From the NCBI GenBank assembly GCA_035610365.1, contig CM069437.1, positions 31,019,507 through 31,083,506 on the forward strand: 64,000 bases of DNA, read 5' to 3'. The notes under the pieces are model-generated. The model had not been told where the DNA came from. It saw nothing but the letters and a program-made list of their open reading frames with translations, and did not search any database. Shown here one piece after another: positions 1-12,869 of this stretch. How positions within the stretch are numbered: the stretch's first letter is position 1; each line of letters opens with the position of its first letter. The translations under genes and the position numbers were made by a program. Source of the DNA: Aquatica leii. Its lineage: Eukaryota > Arthropoda > Insecta > Coleoptera > Lampyridae.

Positions 1-778
1 GTACCTACATCGATTGATTAATGCTTTTCTATTGCTAATGATAGAAATCTTTTGTTTGTTTTTTGACTTTGTTTTTTCTCTGGCGCACATGCACTAATTA
101 TGTACGAATTATTCTTATTCAATTCCAACAATATAGTCAGTAATTTGTCACTAATGTATATGACGTCCTTTTATGTTTTGTTCCAACTTCTTTGTATAAA
201 CAAACCTATCTCTAATTGGGTAAATTAGTATGTAATTTTCCTATTTACTGCTTTCTGTGCCTTTCTTCTTATATAGATTTTGTGTTTGCTTATTTCTATT
301 ATTACTTCCTGGTTCTTGTTTTTCCAAGAGGTAATATTCTAGCAGTCTATCTGTAATGTATTCGATTTCCAGATCTCAAGTCTTCTCAATGAATGCTTAG
401 AGCAAGTTGATGATTCACAGTCGGTCGAAAGCTAACCTCAGAGAACAATAGATTCTTTAACGAGCGTAGAATGGTGGCTATTATTGACGTGGATAAAGTT
501 TCCACCACGAGCGAGCGCAGCCAGCAAGTGTTGGAATCATCTAAGCGAATAATATCCATTCTACGCAAGTAGGAAACTAAACTTTTTCTACGACCATGCG
601 ACTTACGCAACAAATTATTTACCTAAATCATAGTTTTAAACACAAATCGTCAATTAACACTTAAAATTTATTACTATTAAATTGTCTCTATTCCATAAAC
701 GTTGTATAAATTTGGTAATTTTGATTTTTCGACAGTAAATTCATTACCGATATGCAATTCTACGAATTTTGAGAGACG
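1..778. other. AT-rich stretch with no gene seen
   Basis: I see no supported coding region. Short open frames exist, including one of 75 codons on the minus strand at 386-613, but none resembles a protein I know and codon use looks random. The stretch ends at a TA dinucleotide that flanks the Tc1-like element starting at 781. Confidence 0.5.
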
Positions 779-780
779 TA

Positions 781-1335
781 CACGGCCTCAAAAAAGTTTA
801 TGGACACTTTTAAGCGCGACCTGCAAGATAGGCAACCAAACTTACGTTATAACAAAACGATTAGTTAAATTTAGCAACATTAACATTGTAGACATTACTT
901 GCAACGATACTACGAGGTTACTAACCATTCTTCACCGCATCAAGTGTTGGAAGAACACGTTTCTTACCTGCAAATATGTATCTAAATTGTACCTTAAAAT
1001 TAAAGATTTTTTTCCTCCAAATTTTCTATTTATGTATTTATGTGTTCTCTGCTTAAATTTTAAATAAACTTAGTCTTCAGCCGTTAATAAAAAAAATTCT
1101 AATTATTATGTATATTTAAATAAGTTTTATTAATAGCTATAATAAATTTAAACTGCATGCCCAAATATAAAGTTGCTGTTTTAATTAGCCTAAATTTTTT
1201 AATATATCTGGATTAAATTAAAGTCAACATCCTGATTTTCTTTGTAAAGGAAGTATTATCAATATTACAACGTAATTAGTGGTTGAACAATTGCAATCTT
1301 AATTTCCATTACAAATTCTCAACAGTTATTCGTAT
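781..1335 (+). repeat. Left long terminal inverted repeat
   Basis: Inverted partner of 4497-4999. Matching blocks include the terminal CAAAAAAGTTT, a block around 826-880 containing GGCAACCAAACTTACGTT, and a block at 1209-1335 containing GATTAAATTAAAGTCAACAT. The arm carries scattered substitutions and small indels relative to its partner, so the pair is old. An open frame of 121 codons overlaps it at 702-1067, but its apparent conservation in the other arm is explained by the repeat itself. Confidence 0.65.
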
Positions 1336-2463
1336 TTTGCATTTTTTTGTGCTTTGTTTACTTTGCTTGTTGTTTTTTAAAATTTGAATATAAGAAAAAT
1401 TACAAACTTTGAAAAATGGAACTTTTATTAAATAATAGGACTAGGGTTTTACATATTATAAAAAAATGTTTTCAAACATTGTTATTTGTTTTCTTGAACA
1501 CTAAACCATTCTACGATCTTCTTTTTCTCGAACCGAGAACGGGTTTATGGACCGCACACAAGTAACATGATTTTTTTATATTTTTGCATTTTGAATACTT
1601 TTTTTCTTAGGTTTTTCTTAAATTTTTATTTCTAATTATACCACATGTAAAGTACGCAATGGCAAATAAAAATTATTAGGGCAATGGAAAAGCATAAAAA
1701 TTTTTACTTGGGGTTAAGAATGTTCAATAAAAATTTTATAACATGCTAAAAAAATGCCAAAATTTGAATTGTTGTTCCATACTATTGGTAATGCAGAATT
1801 TCTAAGTAGACGGGGTGGTTCCAAGCACGAGCGGGACTCCCGCTTTAAAGAAACATCGTGTAAAAATAAGATGAAAAAATGCAAATAGTCCAAAATAATG
1901 AAATAATGTTGCATCTTGCAACAATAAATTATAATAAAACAAGTACAATAACTCATTAACAAAATATAATGATACAAAAAAATATAACTTTTTCACTAAA
2001 TAATTACAAAACATTAACAATTAAACAATTAAACTTTTTTTAAATTTATATTATTATATACTTTTTTCCTTTACCTTTATTCATTATTTTGCTTTGTTTT
2101 ACGTTAATAAATCTACGTAGGGTACAAAACATTACGTTTAGCAAACGTAATGAATTTTGTATCATTTGGATTTGATTCATTGCATCTCAATTATTTTGGA
2201 AAACATAGGATTGTTGATTATAAAACTAGTATAATTACCTATCAAACAAAAATTTACAAATGTTTTTCTACTTTTATTACTAGTGCTTATTGTATTGAAA
2301 CCAAAATCGAAGACTAAATTGAAATTTGAGAAGAAAGAATACAAAAATTATCATCAAAATTACGCTTCTCCACATTGATAAGTGGGGTATATAAGGGGTT
2401 ACTTAAAATTAATTTTGTAATGTATAATATTTAGTGTTGTTTTATGTGTCAATTTTGTGCAAA

Positions 2464-4060
2464 ATGCCACGTCTTTATCGACGAGCATAGTGATCACTAA
2501 AAACTAGATGGAAGATTATTGCTTTACGAGAATGTGGATTTTCTATCCGAGTAATCTCTGCACGTATGAGTTTATTGCTAAGATAATTTTTTATTTTGCG
2601 TTCGTTAATATTTTTTAATATTAACAGTCTTTTCAATTTTAAGCATACATATACACCTACTTTATAGGCAACTTAATGTAGTTTTTAAGTTAATGGATGA
2701 TATGTTGTATAATTCAGGTTGCACAATTGTTCGCCTACATTACAAGAACTTGTTTATAATAAAATTATAAAAGTTTTAGTTCAGATAGCAATCTTTTTTT
2801 TTCACGTTCAGTTAGCAGTACAAAGTTAGCAAAACCAAATAAAATATAATTAGGAATTTGTTACTAATTTCTTGCAAAAGAAAATACTTGTAGCTTTCTT
2901 TCTTATGCGTTTAACTTGAGGCAAGTTAGTAATACACCATTCTAAGCAGTGTTTTTTAATGAATTGGTATATGGTTTAAAATGTGTGTTCACTTTGTGGC
3001 TAATTGTTGAACAAGAAATAGATTCATTACAGCACTTTTTAGAATGGTGTACTGTTAACTTGTCTCAAGTTAACAAAAAAAACTAAAAAAGTAAAAAAGC
3101 TACATTTTTTTGTTTTTCAACAAATTAGTAAGAAATTTCTAATTATATTTTATTTGACTCTGCTAACTTTGTAATGCTAACTTTTTCATTTAAATAAATA
3201 GCATAACTTTATTGGTGCCTTTCAGAAACGTAAACTTTTTTGAACAGTTTTAATTAACTATTACTTATTTTATTAAAAATGTGTGGTCCAGTATTGAGTT
3301 TAACGCAAAAAACATGGCGCGGAAAATGATCATCCTTTGCAGACCGCTCATAGAAGTTGAAAGCCATCTCTCTTATACAGAGTTGAAAAAGACAACATTA
3401 TCCAAGATGCTTGTTTGACTACATTCACAACTTCCGTTGCAATTTGCAAACAATAAGGAATACTTTAAAAGCTAAAGGAATAAGTTGCTATTGACCTGTA
3501 CAGAAACCTGTAATAACTAAAGAAAATCCCTACCGGAGATTGCAATTTTCAGGAGAACATTGTATTTAGATTGGAGAGGTGTTGTTTTTTTAAATGAAAA
3601 AATTTTCTGCACTTCCCAACATAGTAATAAAGTTGTTTGGAGGTTACGTAATTCTAGATATGAGTCAAACATGTGCAATCCAACAAAAGAAGTGGGAGAA
3701 TTAGTGCTGCTTATTGGGGATGGATGAGTAATCCTGGCCTAGGGGACATAACACGTGTCAATGAACGCTTAACTGCTCAAACTTACCTGACGATTCTGGA
3801 AGACGTTATGTTGCCCTCCGTAAAAACCAATTCGGTTTGTTTACGACAATTTTCTTATACATACGGCAGCAGTAGTTCAAGAATAGTTCTTACTACATCC
3901 AGAAGTGGAAACAATTCGTTGGTCACCTAAGTCGCCAAATTTGAACTTGTATCGCCTTATTAATACCATGTAGGAAAGATTTTGAGAAGCTAATGTATGT
4001 GCCAATTTAATCAATTCGGTGCCAAACCGTCTACGGAAATGTATAATCAATAATGGATGT
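2464..4060 (+). pseudogene. Tc1-like transposase, disrupted
   Basis: A start codon at 2464 opens a stretch reading MPRLYRR, then, after two stops, TRWKIIALRECGFS, which resembles the N-terminal helix-turn-helix of Tc1-like transposases. The catalytic part follows the MITE: a DN motif in VYDNFLIHTA at about 3837-3866 (second catalytic aspartate), then WSPKSPNLN near 3922-3948, where Tc1 proteins have a conserved SPDLNPIE box. The third acidic residue (IE) is not preserved. Several stops and frameshifts interrupt the frame and a 371-bp MITE splits it. The gene cannot make a working enzyme. Confidence 0.65.
2811..3181. mobile_element. 371-bp MITE with ~145-bp inverted arms
   Basis: The arms 2811-2955 and about 3035-3181 are inverted copies. 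Both begin GTTAGCANTACAAAGTTAGC and share the blocks AAATAAAATATAATTAG, TACTAATTT and CACCATTCTAA. Only about 80 bp separate them. There is no coding capacity. The element sits inside the Tc1-like transposase between its N-terminal and catalytic parts, so it inserted later. The superfamily is unclear because I could not define a clean target-site duplication. Confidence 0.75.
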
Positions 4061-4496
4061 TACACACATTATTAGCATGTAAAATGCAAATATTTAAATG
4101 AAATATTAAATTGCTTTTTAATCGTGTTGTTTATTAGGATTTTCTATATCTAGTTTTGTTCTTGTAAGCAAAGTTTATATATAATTTTTAATAAAATCTA
4201 AGGTATTATTTCTATCAAAATCTAGTAGGTACTATAGTAATATAAAAAATTAAAAAATACGAACTACGAAATTGCAAATTTTAGTTCATTAATGTTAAAT
4301 TTATATAATTTCGAAAAAGGTAATACTTAAATTAAATGTTACAAGGAGATAGCGTAAAATGCGCTTTGCATTTTTCTAATTCTGTGATTTTTTGACTTAT
4401 GGCAGTTTCAAATTTTGTTTGGAATCTTTTCAGCGTTCTGTAAGAAATTAGACTTGATTTTATAAAAGGAGATTTATGTATCTTTCAATTTTTCAT

Positions 4497-4999
4497 ACGA
4501 ATAACTTATAGGGAGTAATGGGAATTTATACTGCAATTATTCGACCACTAATTACGTAATGGTGATAATATTTCCTTTGCAAATCGGAATGTTGACTTTA
4601 ATTTAATCCGGATGTATTAAGACTTTTAGGCTAACTAGTACAGTAGTTTTACATTTGGACATACAGCTTATCATTATTTGAGCTATGGATGGAACTTATT
4701 TTATTATAAATAACAATACCAATTTTTAGCAGAGAACATAAATAAATAGAAAACTCGGCGAAGAAGAATTTAATACTTAGGGGTACAATTTAGAAACATA
4801 TTTGCAGATAAGAAACACGTTCTTTGAACGCTTGAAGAGGTGTTTATGAAGAATGATTAGTAACCTCGTAATATAGCTGCAAATAATGTTTATAATGCCA
4901 ATGTCGTCAAATTTAACTGGCCGTTCTGTTACAATGTAAGTTTGGTTGCCTACCTTGCAGGCCGCGCTTAAAAATCTCCAAAAACTTTTTTGGACAGTG
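4497..4999 (-). repeat. Right long terminal inverted repeat
   Basis: Reverse-complement partner of 781-1335. The outer end reads, on the minus strand, CACTGTCCAAAAAAG and abuts TA at 5000-5001. An incidental 75-codon minus-strand frame (4777-5004) parallels the one in the left arm. Confidence 0.65.
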
Positions 5000-5001
5000 T
5001 A

Positions 5002-7272
5002 CATTTTAGATGATTATTACTATCGCTATTAACAACCATTATAAATATTATAATATAATATAAACCTCAAAATTCCTTCTGGTTTTACTTCAGTAAATAT
5101 TATATTAATATGAGGTCTCATTAAGGTAAATTAAAAATCTAAAGATGTGATTGGCCAATTTAGAGTAAGTGCGTAAGAAATCACGATGTGAAGAATTTAT
5201 GCAATCATTCAATTTATTATGCTACAAGAATCGGCGTATTATTCAATAGTCGTAGGAAAAGTATTTTATTTATTGCGTTTTATACAATTTTAAATTTAAC
5301 CAATTATTTTTGCTTATTTTTTATCAATTACGCTTAACACATGATAGCACAAACACAAAAAACAAATTTTCTTCTTATTATGAAAGTAATAAAAACATAT
5401 TGTGTAGAACAAAAAAAAATTAAATTATAATTCTAATGTACCTATAAATTAGATTGGAAGCAATAAAAAATAGAAAATAAGAAACCTTAGGTTTAAGGAA
5501 GAACAAATGGTAATAAATTATAAGAGGAAATACAACACATTACATAAACAATCATTATATAGAAAAATTGTACGTTGTAAGAAAAATAATATTGTTATTA
5601 AGCTATGCTGGTAGTAGAAACGTTATTTCCAAACATAAAAAAGATTGTGGTAAAGTTTTGCGTCAGTAGACAAACAAATTACATTATTTATAATTTATAA
5701 CATAGAAACTATCTAACTAAAATATAGTAACGTCTAGCCAAACTTGACATTTAAATATGTAAATTTGACTCATGAAACCGTCGTCGATTTAAATTATTTT
5801 TAGTATTTTTGGTAGATGTTAATGTCAATTTCTTTATTAATTATGTAAATAGAATTAATTTAAGATGCGCTAATAAGTGTTTTTATTAAATTTTAGAAAC
5901 GTTTACGTACTATTAAAAACATTGACATTTATTTTAAACATTCAAATTATTATATTTTGTTACGACTCAGTATCACTTAGTGATTTTTAAATAGCCTCGA
6001 AGGACTCAAAAAAAAACTTTTGTAAAGTCTAAATCTGATAGATACACATTAAATAATGGTGTGTGAACAGAGCAATGTTATCCCTTTTACGTCAAAATGA
6101 TTTTTTTAAATATTTTTAGATAGAATCAACTTTTTATAAAGTTCAATAGACATTCATAGACATTAAAATAAAACTAAGAAAAACAAATTATATTATAGTT
6201 ATAATTTATTTCTGACATTACTGAAACGGATAAGTTCCGTACTAAAAATATTTAAAAAATTGTCTAAAAAAACACACATTCATTATACTTTTGTATATTC
6301 TTTTTAACTAATTAGTTTTCTTAACTCATTTTTAAATGCAAAAATTTGTTAGTAAAATAATATATGTTAATGCTGTCTAAATTTTTAAAGTTTTTTTTAA
6401 AAAACGTAATCTTTTAGTCATTAATTTAATCAGAATGACTACAATAACGTTTTAGTTTAATTTAAAAAAAAAATAATAAAGCTCATTGTCACAGTTCTCT
6501 ATCTCTCTTTATTTCATAAATCGTCTTGCAAATAAAAGCAACTACTCATTTTATGAGTATGTTGATGTAAGAACACGTGTTATTTCTAAAATTAATGAGC
6601 CTAAAGGCACCATTATAGCCTCTTATCAAGATAACCTAAAAGTTAAGGTTAAAGTCAGGTTTAAAGTTATTATATAAATATGTAAAATTTAGCTTTACTT
6701 TTATCACCAGGTATATTTTTATCCTTTACTTCCTAAATAAATTTATGAAAATTATATATTTTTTTTTTTGAGATTTTTCGTGAGTAACCCTGAGATGATC
6801 TTTTCAACAGTGGCTATAATTTACTGTACTTTTCTATGTTCACATCCTTACATATATACATGATATCAGCATCGAATAGGTTTTCCATAAAGTAAATTAT
6901 TTGTACTTTTGGCGTTGAAGATCAAAATAGACTAGTACAATATTTTCGAAAATTCTTGGTATCTTATTTTGCTGGTGCCACTTTTCAAATTTTTGAAATT
7001 CATTTTTGTACTGGGATTTTCATATGTTCGGCAGTACATTCTGTTGCATATTTTGAACAGTTTGCTTGATTTGCAGAAACGTTAGTGCCAATTTTTCTTC
7101 AGCGCTAATTTTTAAACATTAACATAATAAAAAATCTTGCCAATTACTGTACAATTTGTTAGATTTAATTTTTTTGTTTATAAAACGGTATAATAGTATA
7201 TTAAAGGACTAGTTTCATAAGGTTCCAATTTAGCGCACGAGACCAAGTTTAGAAAACGAGCCGCGAAGCGGG
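5002..7272. other. AT-rich intergenic stretch, nothing recognised
   Basis: Long A/T runs and short frames only. I find no protein similarity, no tRNA-like fold and no clear terminal repeats. Confidence 0.5.
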
Positions 7273-7592
7273 GAAACGTCAATATTCGTTCATTAGTGTA
7301 GTTACGTAATAGGCGAAAAAAGCTCTAGTGTGGCAAAATGAAAACGAGTAATCCACATAAAAGTAAGTGTTCAAAGTTAATTATTATATTAGAACGAGTA
7401 TGCGATAGGTGGAAAAGTCATTTAAAAACTCTTAAAATTCAGTTGGAATTGAGAAAAACGATATTAAAGTAAATGTCAAATTTGACAGATTTAGTAAGAG
7501 ATGTAGTACTAACATTATATTTCTGGTGTTTTTTTTTACTTTTTCAAAAAAAATATATAATTTTACAAAAGGCAGCACAAAAAATATTGTTG
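7273..7592 (+). repeat. Partial copy of the ~455-bp satellite-like repeat
   Basis: It begins AAACGTCAATATTCGTTC and ends near CAAAAGGCAGCACAAAAAAT, and it matches the central part of the tandem units at 9038-10080. It is separated from that array by about 1.4 kb. Confidence 0.7.
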
Positions 7593-7789
7593 TAACGAAG
7601 ACTGGGGGTAAAATTTCCCGTTAAAACCATAAAGGCAAATCCGTTACGTAGATATGCGTAGATGTAAAAAATTAAAAAATGAGATTCGCAATGCTGCTTA
7701 ATTAAATAAAGAATAAAACCTGTACAGGTAATAAACATGAGTTAGAGGCAGCTACTGTCTTCCATTCCAGTCACTTTATACATATTTCA

Positions 7790-8503
7790 CCAGGCCACAT
7801 AATAACAACCATAAGGGACACTCGGTAGTTTCCCGCGCAAAAAAAATTGAGAGCGCATGTGCTAGTTTGCACACATAAGAATATGGCGGTCGTGAATCTA
7901 TTGTTTCTGACAAATTAGGTTATATTTGGAATTCTTTTGTATTTACATCTTTTACGAAAAATAAACGTCAAAGATTTACAAATGCAGTACTTGAGTGCAA
8001 TACAAACAAGTATGCTTATGATAAATAATTTCGTTTGTTGAAAATTATAGTGACAAAAATAACGTCATTACTCAATTTATATTTATGTTAAAATTCGTAT
8101 TGTTAGCTGCACGGTGTAATGAGTTAAAAACATAAATAATATCAATAATACAGACTAGACTAAATACCACAATATTCTTTTCCGATAAGAAAATTGTAGT
8201 TTAAGCATTTGTTAAATCGTTAGAATTTTTTTAAATGCATAACAAACAATAATAAGGATGATAGTCATTTGAATTACTTTGCAAATGTGGTCAGCTTACA
8301 CAGATAACTAAACTATATTACAATTATATATCTGAGTTAGTTAAAATAATCGATTTGTTGTCTAAAAAAATGCATTCTACTAAAAGAAATTAAATCTGGC
8401 GCTTCAACACTATTTTCAAAATGGCCGAAGGTCACTCATTTTCCGGACTGCAATATCAAAGGTGCCGACAGAAGTGTCCTTTATGGTAGTTATTATGTGA
8501 CCA
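7790..8503. mobile_element. Non-autonomous TIR element, ~714 bp
   Basis: Ends are inverted copies of about 35-40 bp. The left end reads CCAGGCCACATAATAACAAC, and the right end on the minus strand reads CCTGGTCACATAATAACTAC; both continue CATAA(A/G)GGACACT. No open reading frame of note lies between them. I could not fix a target duplication or assign a superfamily. Confidence 0.55.
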
Positions 8504-9037
8504 GGCGCAGGGTCCGGCCGCGACTACCACCGAGCGTACGCAGGGTACCTACTGCAGAGGCTCACTAAGAGGATCGCCGGAAATATGGATTCGTAGAATG
8601 AACCTTCTTGTCGTGAAATAAATGAATGGCTCTCGTAATAAAGGTTATTCATAGAATTTTTCTGGAGATTATAACAATCTAGATAATAACGACACAATTA
8701 GTATAAGGTAGATAACTGGTAAACTTGATAGATGACCGTAGAATAATAAAAATCTAGAGAAATATAGCATTCTCGCGACTGCCGTCACTGTCAAGTCTAC
8801 CAATACGCCTAAAATTAATAATTAATTAGCGTAACTTAACATTACAAAGATAAAATAAAATAAAAGATTAAATCCTTACTTGCAATGCTGCGTCTTATAA
8901 CAATAACTTAAAACTACTCTAACAAAATACAATAATACATAAACTAACAAGTTTTACAACACTTGCGTTGCGCTTTGATAACAATTATCCACAAATACAA
9001 ATACAAAGGTAATATGTACAGGGTAAACCGTAACAAT
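8504..9037. other. Spacer between TIR element and satellite array
   Basis: The first ~80 bp (8504-8585) are markedly more GC-rich than the surroundings. The remainder is AT-rich. No gene is recognised. Confidence 0.45.
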
Positions 9038-10080
9038 GTACCTTACTCTCGTCAAAAATTTTATAGCATAACTCACTCACATGCAACGCTCGGCGGTGCG
9101 GCCTCTCGTCGCATTAGCGTTTGTTATGCTATGATGTACTTTCCGACGCTTGTTACGTAAATTACTATTTTTGTGTTGTTAACATTGCAAACGTCAATAT
9201 TCGTTCGTTAGTGTAGTTACGTGATGGGCAAAAAACACTCTAGAGTGACGAAACGAAAACAAGAAATCCACATAAAGCTAAGTGTTTAAAGTCAATTATT
9301 ATAATAGAACGAGTATGCGACAAGTGGAAGAGTTCATTTTAAAAATAATTTGAAAAAATAATGTTAAAGTTAATGTCAAATTTAACAGATTTAGTAATAA
9401 ATGTAGTACCAACATTATATTTTTGGTGAATACAATTTTTTTTATTCTTTACAAAAATGAAATTTTACAAAAGGCAACACAAAAAATAATGTACGTTACT
9501 CTCGTCGAAAGTTTCATAGCATAACTTACTCACATGGAACGCTCGACAGTGCAGCCTTTCGTGGCATTAATGATCGTTATGCTAAACTGTCTTTTCGACG
9601 CTTGTTGCGTAAATTACTATTTGTGCTGCCAACATCGCAAACTTCAATATTCGTTCGTTAGTGTAGTTACGTAATAAGCAAAAAAAACTCTAGAGTGGCA
9701 AAATAAGAACTAGAAATCTACATAAAACTAAATGTTCAAAGTCAATTTATTATTATATTAGACGGGAATGCGACAAGTGAAAAAACCATTTAAAAAATCT
9801 TAAAATTAAGTTAGAATTGAAAAAAACGATGTTAAAGTTAATGTCAAATTTGAGACATTTAGTAATAATTAAATGTAGTACCAGAATAATATTTATGCTG
9901 TTTTCTTGTTTTTTTTCAAAAATGAATGTAATTTTACAAAAGGCTACACAAAAAATAATGTACGTTACTTTCGTCGAAAGTTTTATAGCATAACTCACTC
10001 ACATGCAACGCCCGGCCGGTCTTGCGTCGCATTAACGTTCGTTATACTATGCCTTACTTTCGACGCTTGTTACGTAAATT
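9038..10080 (+). repeat. Tandem array of ~455-470 bp repeat units
   Basis: Units start at 9038, 9491 and 9960 with GTAC(C/G)TTACT(C/T)TCGTC, giving periods of 453 and 469 bp. The third unit is cut short near 10080. Each unit contains a segment like CAATATTCGTTCGTTAGTGT and ends with CAAAAGGC(A/T)ACACAAAAAATA. Units differ from each other by substitutions and indels, so this is a short, ageing satellite-like array. A 65-codon frame at 8963-9160 lies partly in it and is not a gene. Confidence 0.8.
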
Positions 10081-10394
10081 AATTAGTAATTTCAGTGGTG
10101 GCTTCTCTATTAGGTCATTTGGTCAATGACCCTCCGAAAAAATGAATAAGGAATGAATTTTATTTACTTTAAAATTACAGAAAATTTTCGTTTAAATCAA
10201 ATTATCAGAGTTTGAATTTCATGCGTTTAAACTGAGAATTAAGATACAAAAACTTGCGAATCTACCGGAGACTCACATTAACGTGTGCCCGCGTGCATAA
10301 TATTGAAACGGATCGTAAATAATATAGTTATTGTAGTCAATAATGAGACACACATAATACAAGTTTATGCGAGTTAAAAAAAATATAAGTAAAT

Positions 10395-10714
10395 CAGCGG
10401 TTTCCAACCTGTGGGGCGCGCCCCTCTAGGGGGGCCCGAGACTGTTGCAAGGGAGGCTTGCAGCTGTTTCAAAAATATCTCATTTTCGAATAAAAACAAA
10501 AAAAGTCGAATGAGTGCCAAAAAATAAATCAGCAAAATAGGTCTATTTATGTATATTTTTACATAATATTGTATATTATTTTGTAGCCCATTAAATAAAT
10601 TATAATATCAGTTGAGTACTATCTATGCAATTAGACTGTTAGAAAAATTAGGGGGGCGCAACAATTTTCTTTCTTTTAAAGGGGGCGCAGGTACAAAAAG
10701 GTTGGAAACCACTG
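10395..10714. mobile_element. hAT-type MITE, 320 bp, with 8-bp TSD
   Basis: The left end is CAGCGGTTTCCAACCT. The right end on the minus strand is CAGTGGTTTCCAACCTTTTT. Both fit the CAG(N)GGTT ends of hAT elements. The element is flanked by identical 8-bp duplications AAGTAAAT at 10387-10394 and 10715-10722, the duplication length made by hAT transposases. The subterminal regions are G/C-rich against an AT-rich centre. There is no coding capacity. Confidence 0.93.
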
Positions 10715-10722
10715 AAGTAAAT

Positions 10723-12869
10723 GCTTAAATGCTTGCTTGCGGTCTTGAGTCCGGAGTTCATTCCGCCTACTCAGTGGAAGTGCAATGCTTACGTGGCTTA
10801 CTTTTTTTATCATTATATTTGCAGCACGTGGGTATAAAACATAGATGCTAGAATGCACATTTCTTATCACATATGACAAACTTTACAGTAGATTTTTTTA
10901 GTTGATCTATTATATTCATTTGTAATAGACGACTTATCGTTTTTGTTTCATAATAACGGTGGTACAAAACATAAAAAAATTAATAACCAATATTAGTTTA
11001 GACGTTTAGATTAAATTTAATGCTCGTCCTCAGTCTTTACTTCAAATATGTCAGACCATCAGTAAACATAAAACTAAAAAAGTTCATAGTAATTTTAAAG
11101 AATATATGTAATATTCGCTTACAAATACAATTGGACAGCGCTTGTCAAAAGTCCATTAAAGACCACAATGAAAATGTTTGTAAAAATAGATACATATGTT
11201 AAATAAAATAACTAATTGACTTTACTTGCGACTACCGTGGAAAGTGAGGGATGTTCCTCTACATAAAAAAACTTAAATCATTTCTACGCAATCGGCAATA
11301 CTATAGGACAAGAAAGTCGCGCGTATTTCTATGCTCAGCATTGAAAAATCTTACATTAAAAGCTGTAAATTTTTATCGATCATTTTGGTAATTTTGGCAG
11401 TTTTTTAGACTGCGATATATGTGTATTTTTAAACGACCCTCTTGTATGATTAACCACTAGCCGCCACTGAGTAATTTTGTAACTTGATTTGCAATTATGT
11501 TTGTAAAATATACCTAATTAAAAATTTGTTTTGTTTAAAATCTCAACAATTTTGAAAAATGCCTTTGCACTAAACATTGTCGAAATCAGTTACATTTAAT
11601 CGCTGAGAGCTGTGACAGTTGTTTCCAGAACCTAGTATATGCAAATCGGAGAATATTGTATTAGGTACATAAGTGACATAATTGTTACCACATACACGTG
11701 TGTCGTGTATTATTTCAATACTAAAAAATATTGGTACTTGTAAATACGTCAATGAAATAAAACTTTCAAACTGTTAACAAAAATTTTTATTTATCAGAAA
11801 ATGATGTGAAGTTTAGAAAACAGTCGAACAGAATCTGTAATATAAGTTTTATCAAATTCTAATGTTTAATGTTTTTGAACGTCAGCATACAGTAGAAAGG
11901 GTAGAGTAGTGTAATTAGCAGTATTATCAGTGGAAAGCGCATAAATGTGATACTAGCTGCACTTTCTAGAACTACAAGTGGCAATTCTCATAAACTGTTT
12001 GTGAGCATATCTGTTGAATCTATTACTAAAATTACCATAATAAAATAATTTTAAAAAGTTAAAAACTAAACAAAATAAGACACTTAATATAACAGTCAGA
12101 TATGTTGTAAACTAAGAGATGTTTTAAAATCTAAAAATATAAATACATTACATTAATTTAAAGAGAATTTGTTTAAATTTTTGTATTTTCTTTATTAATT
12201 TTTTTTTGTTTTGCATAATTAGTAAAAAAAATATTTGTTATAAAAATATTATTAAAAAAAGTGTCCCCTATAACTTAGCTACCGTTTTCTGCAAGATTTG
12301 TATTGACTTACCACATTATATAATTATTTTAAGAATTAGCAAAAATTGGTACTAGAATACCTTGCATATTATTCTAGTTTACAATTATATGTTAAATCTT
12401 CTGGTTTTATTAATCCCAAATTGATTAACTTGACAATTTTAGAAAACTTTGACGTTTGTGATGCTTTAAGAAATATTTGAGAATATTTAAAACTGAATTA
12501 GGAATTGTGATTTCAATTATTGTAGTAAACACATATCACATAACTAATTTTTGAAGAAACATATTGGTATATTAATTTTTTGACCATCAGATGCAGGGTT
12601 TTATTATAACTGTTCTTGTTTGTATGTGATAGTTTTTGAAATATTTCTAATTTTTTAACATTTTTGAAAATATTTATGTTTTTAACCGAAGTTAATTTAT
12701 ATTTGCCATTCGTAATTAATGATATAAGATATAATTACTAATCAGAATTTCTTCGGGAATACTACAGAACAAGTGGTTATAGCAACACAATGCTTCTCAA
12801 CATAACGTCGGATTTAATAAAACTGCGATCGTATGCAAAATTAAATTTATTTGCTTTCTGATAAATAGT
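10723..12869. other. AT-rich stretch, nothing recognised
   Basis: Only short frames are present (for example 60 codons at 11020-11202 and at 11570-11752). No protein, RNA or element boundary can be supported. Confidence 0.5.

Larger units (their letters stand above)
781..4999 (+). mobile_element. Long-TIR Tc1/mariner-type transposon, degenerate
   Basis: Two imperfect inverted copies of about 500 bp face each other at 781-1335 and 4497-4999. Their outer ends both read CACNG followed by CAAAAAAGTTT and both abut a TA dinucleotide (779-780 and 5000-5001), the target site used by Tc1/mariner transposases. Between them lies a broken transposase (2464-4060) of the same superfamily. I infer one 4.2-kb element, inactive, later hit by a 371-bp MITE. 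The alternative is two independent copies of one dispersed repeat that happen to flank an unrelated Tc1 relic; the matching TA-flanked ends favour the single-element reading. Confidence 0.6.

Noticed and set aside
702-1067. 121-codon plus-strand frame with a similar 75-codon frame at 4777-5004 (minus)
   Set aside because: The similarity is fully explained by the two inverted copies of the same non-coding terminal repeat; stops and composition do not suggest a protein.
1806-1856. Possible tRNA 3' half (GGTTCCAAGC followed by a GAGCGGGACTCCCGCTT hairpin)
   Set aside because: No acceptor stem, D arm or anticodon arm can be drawn around it.
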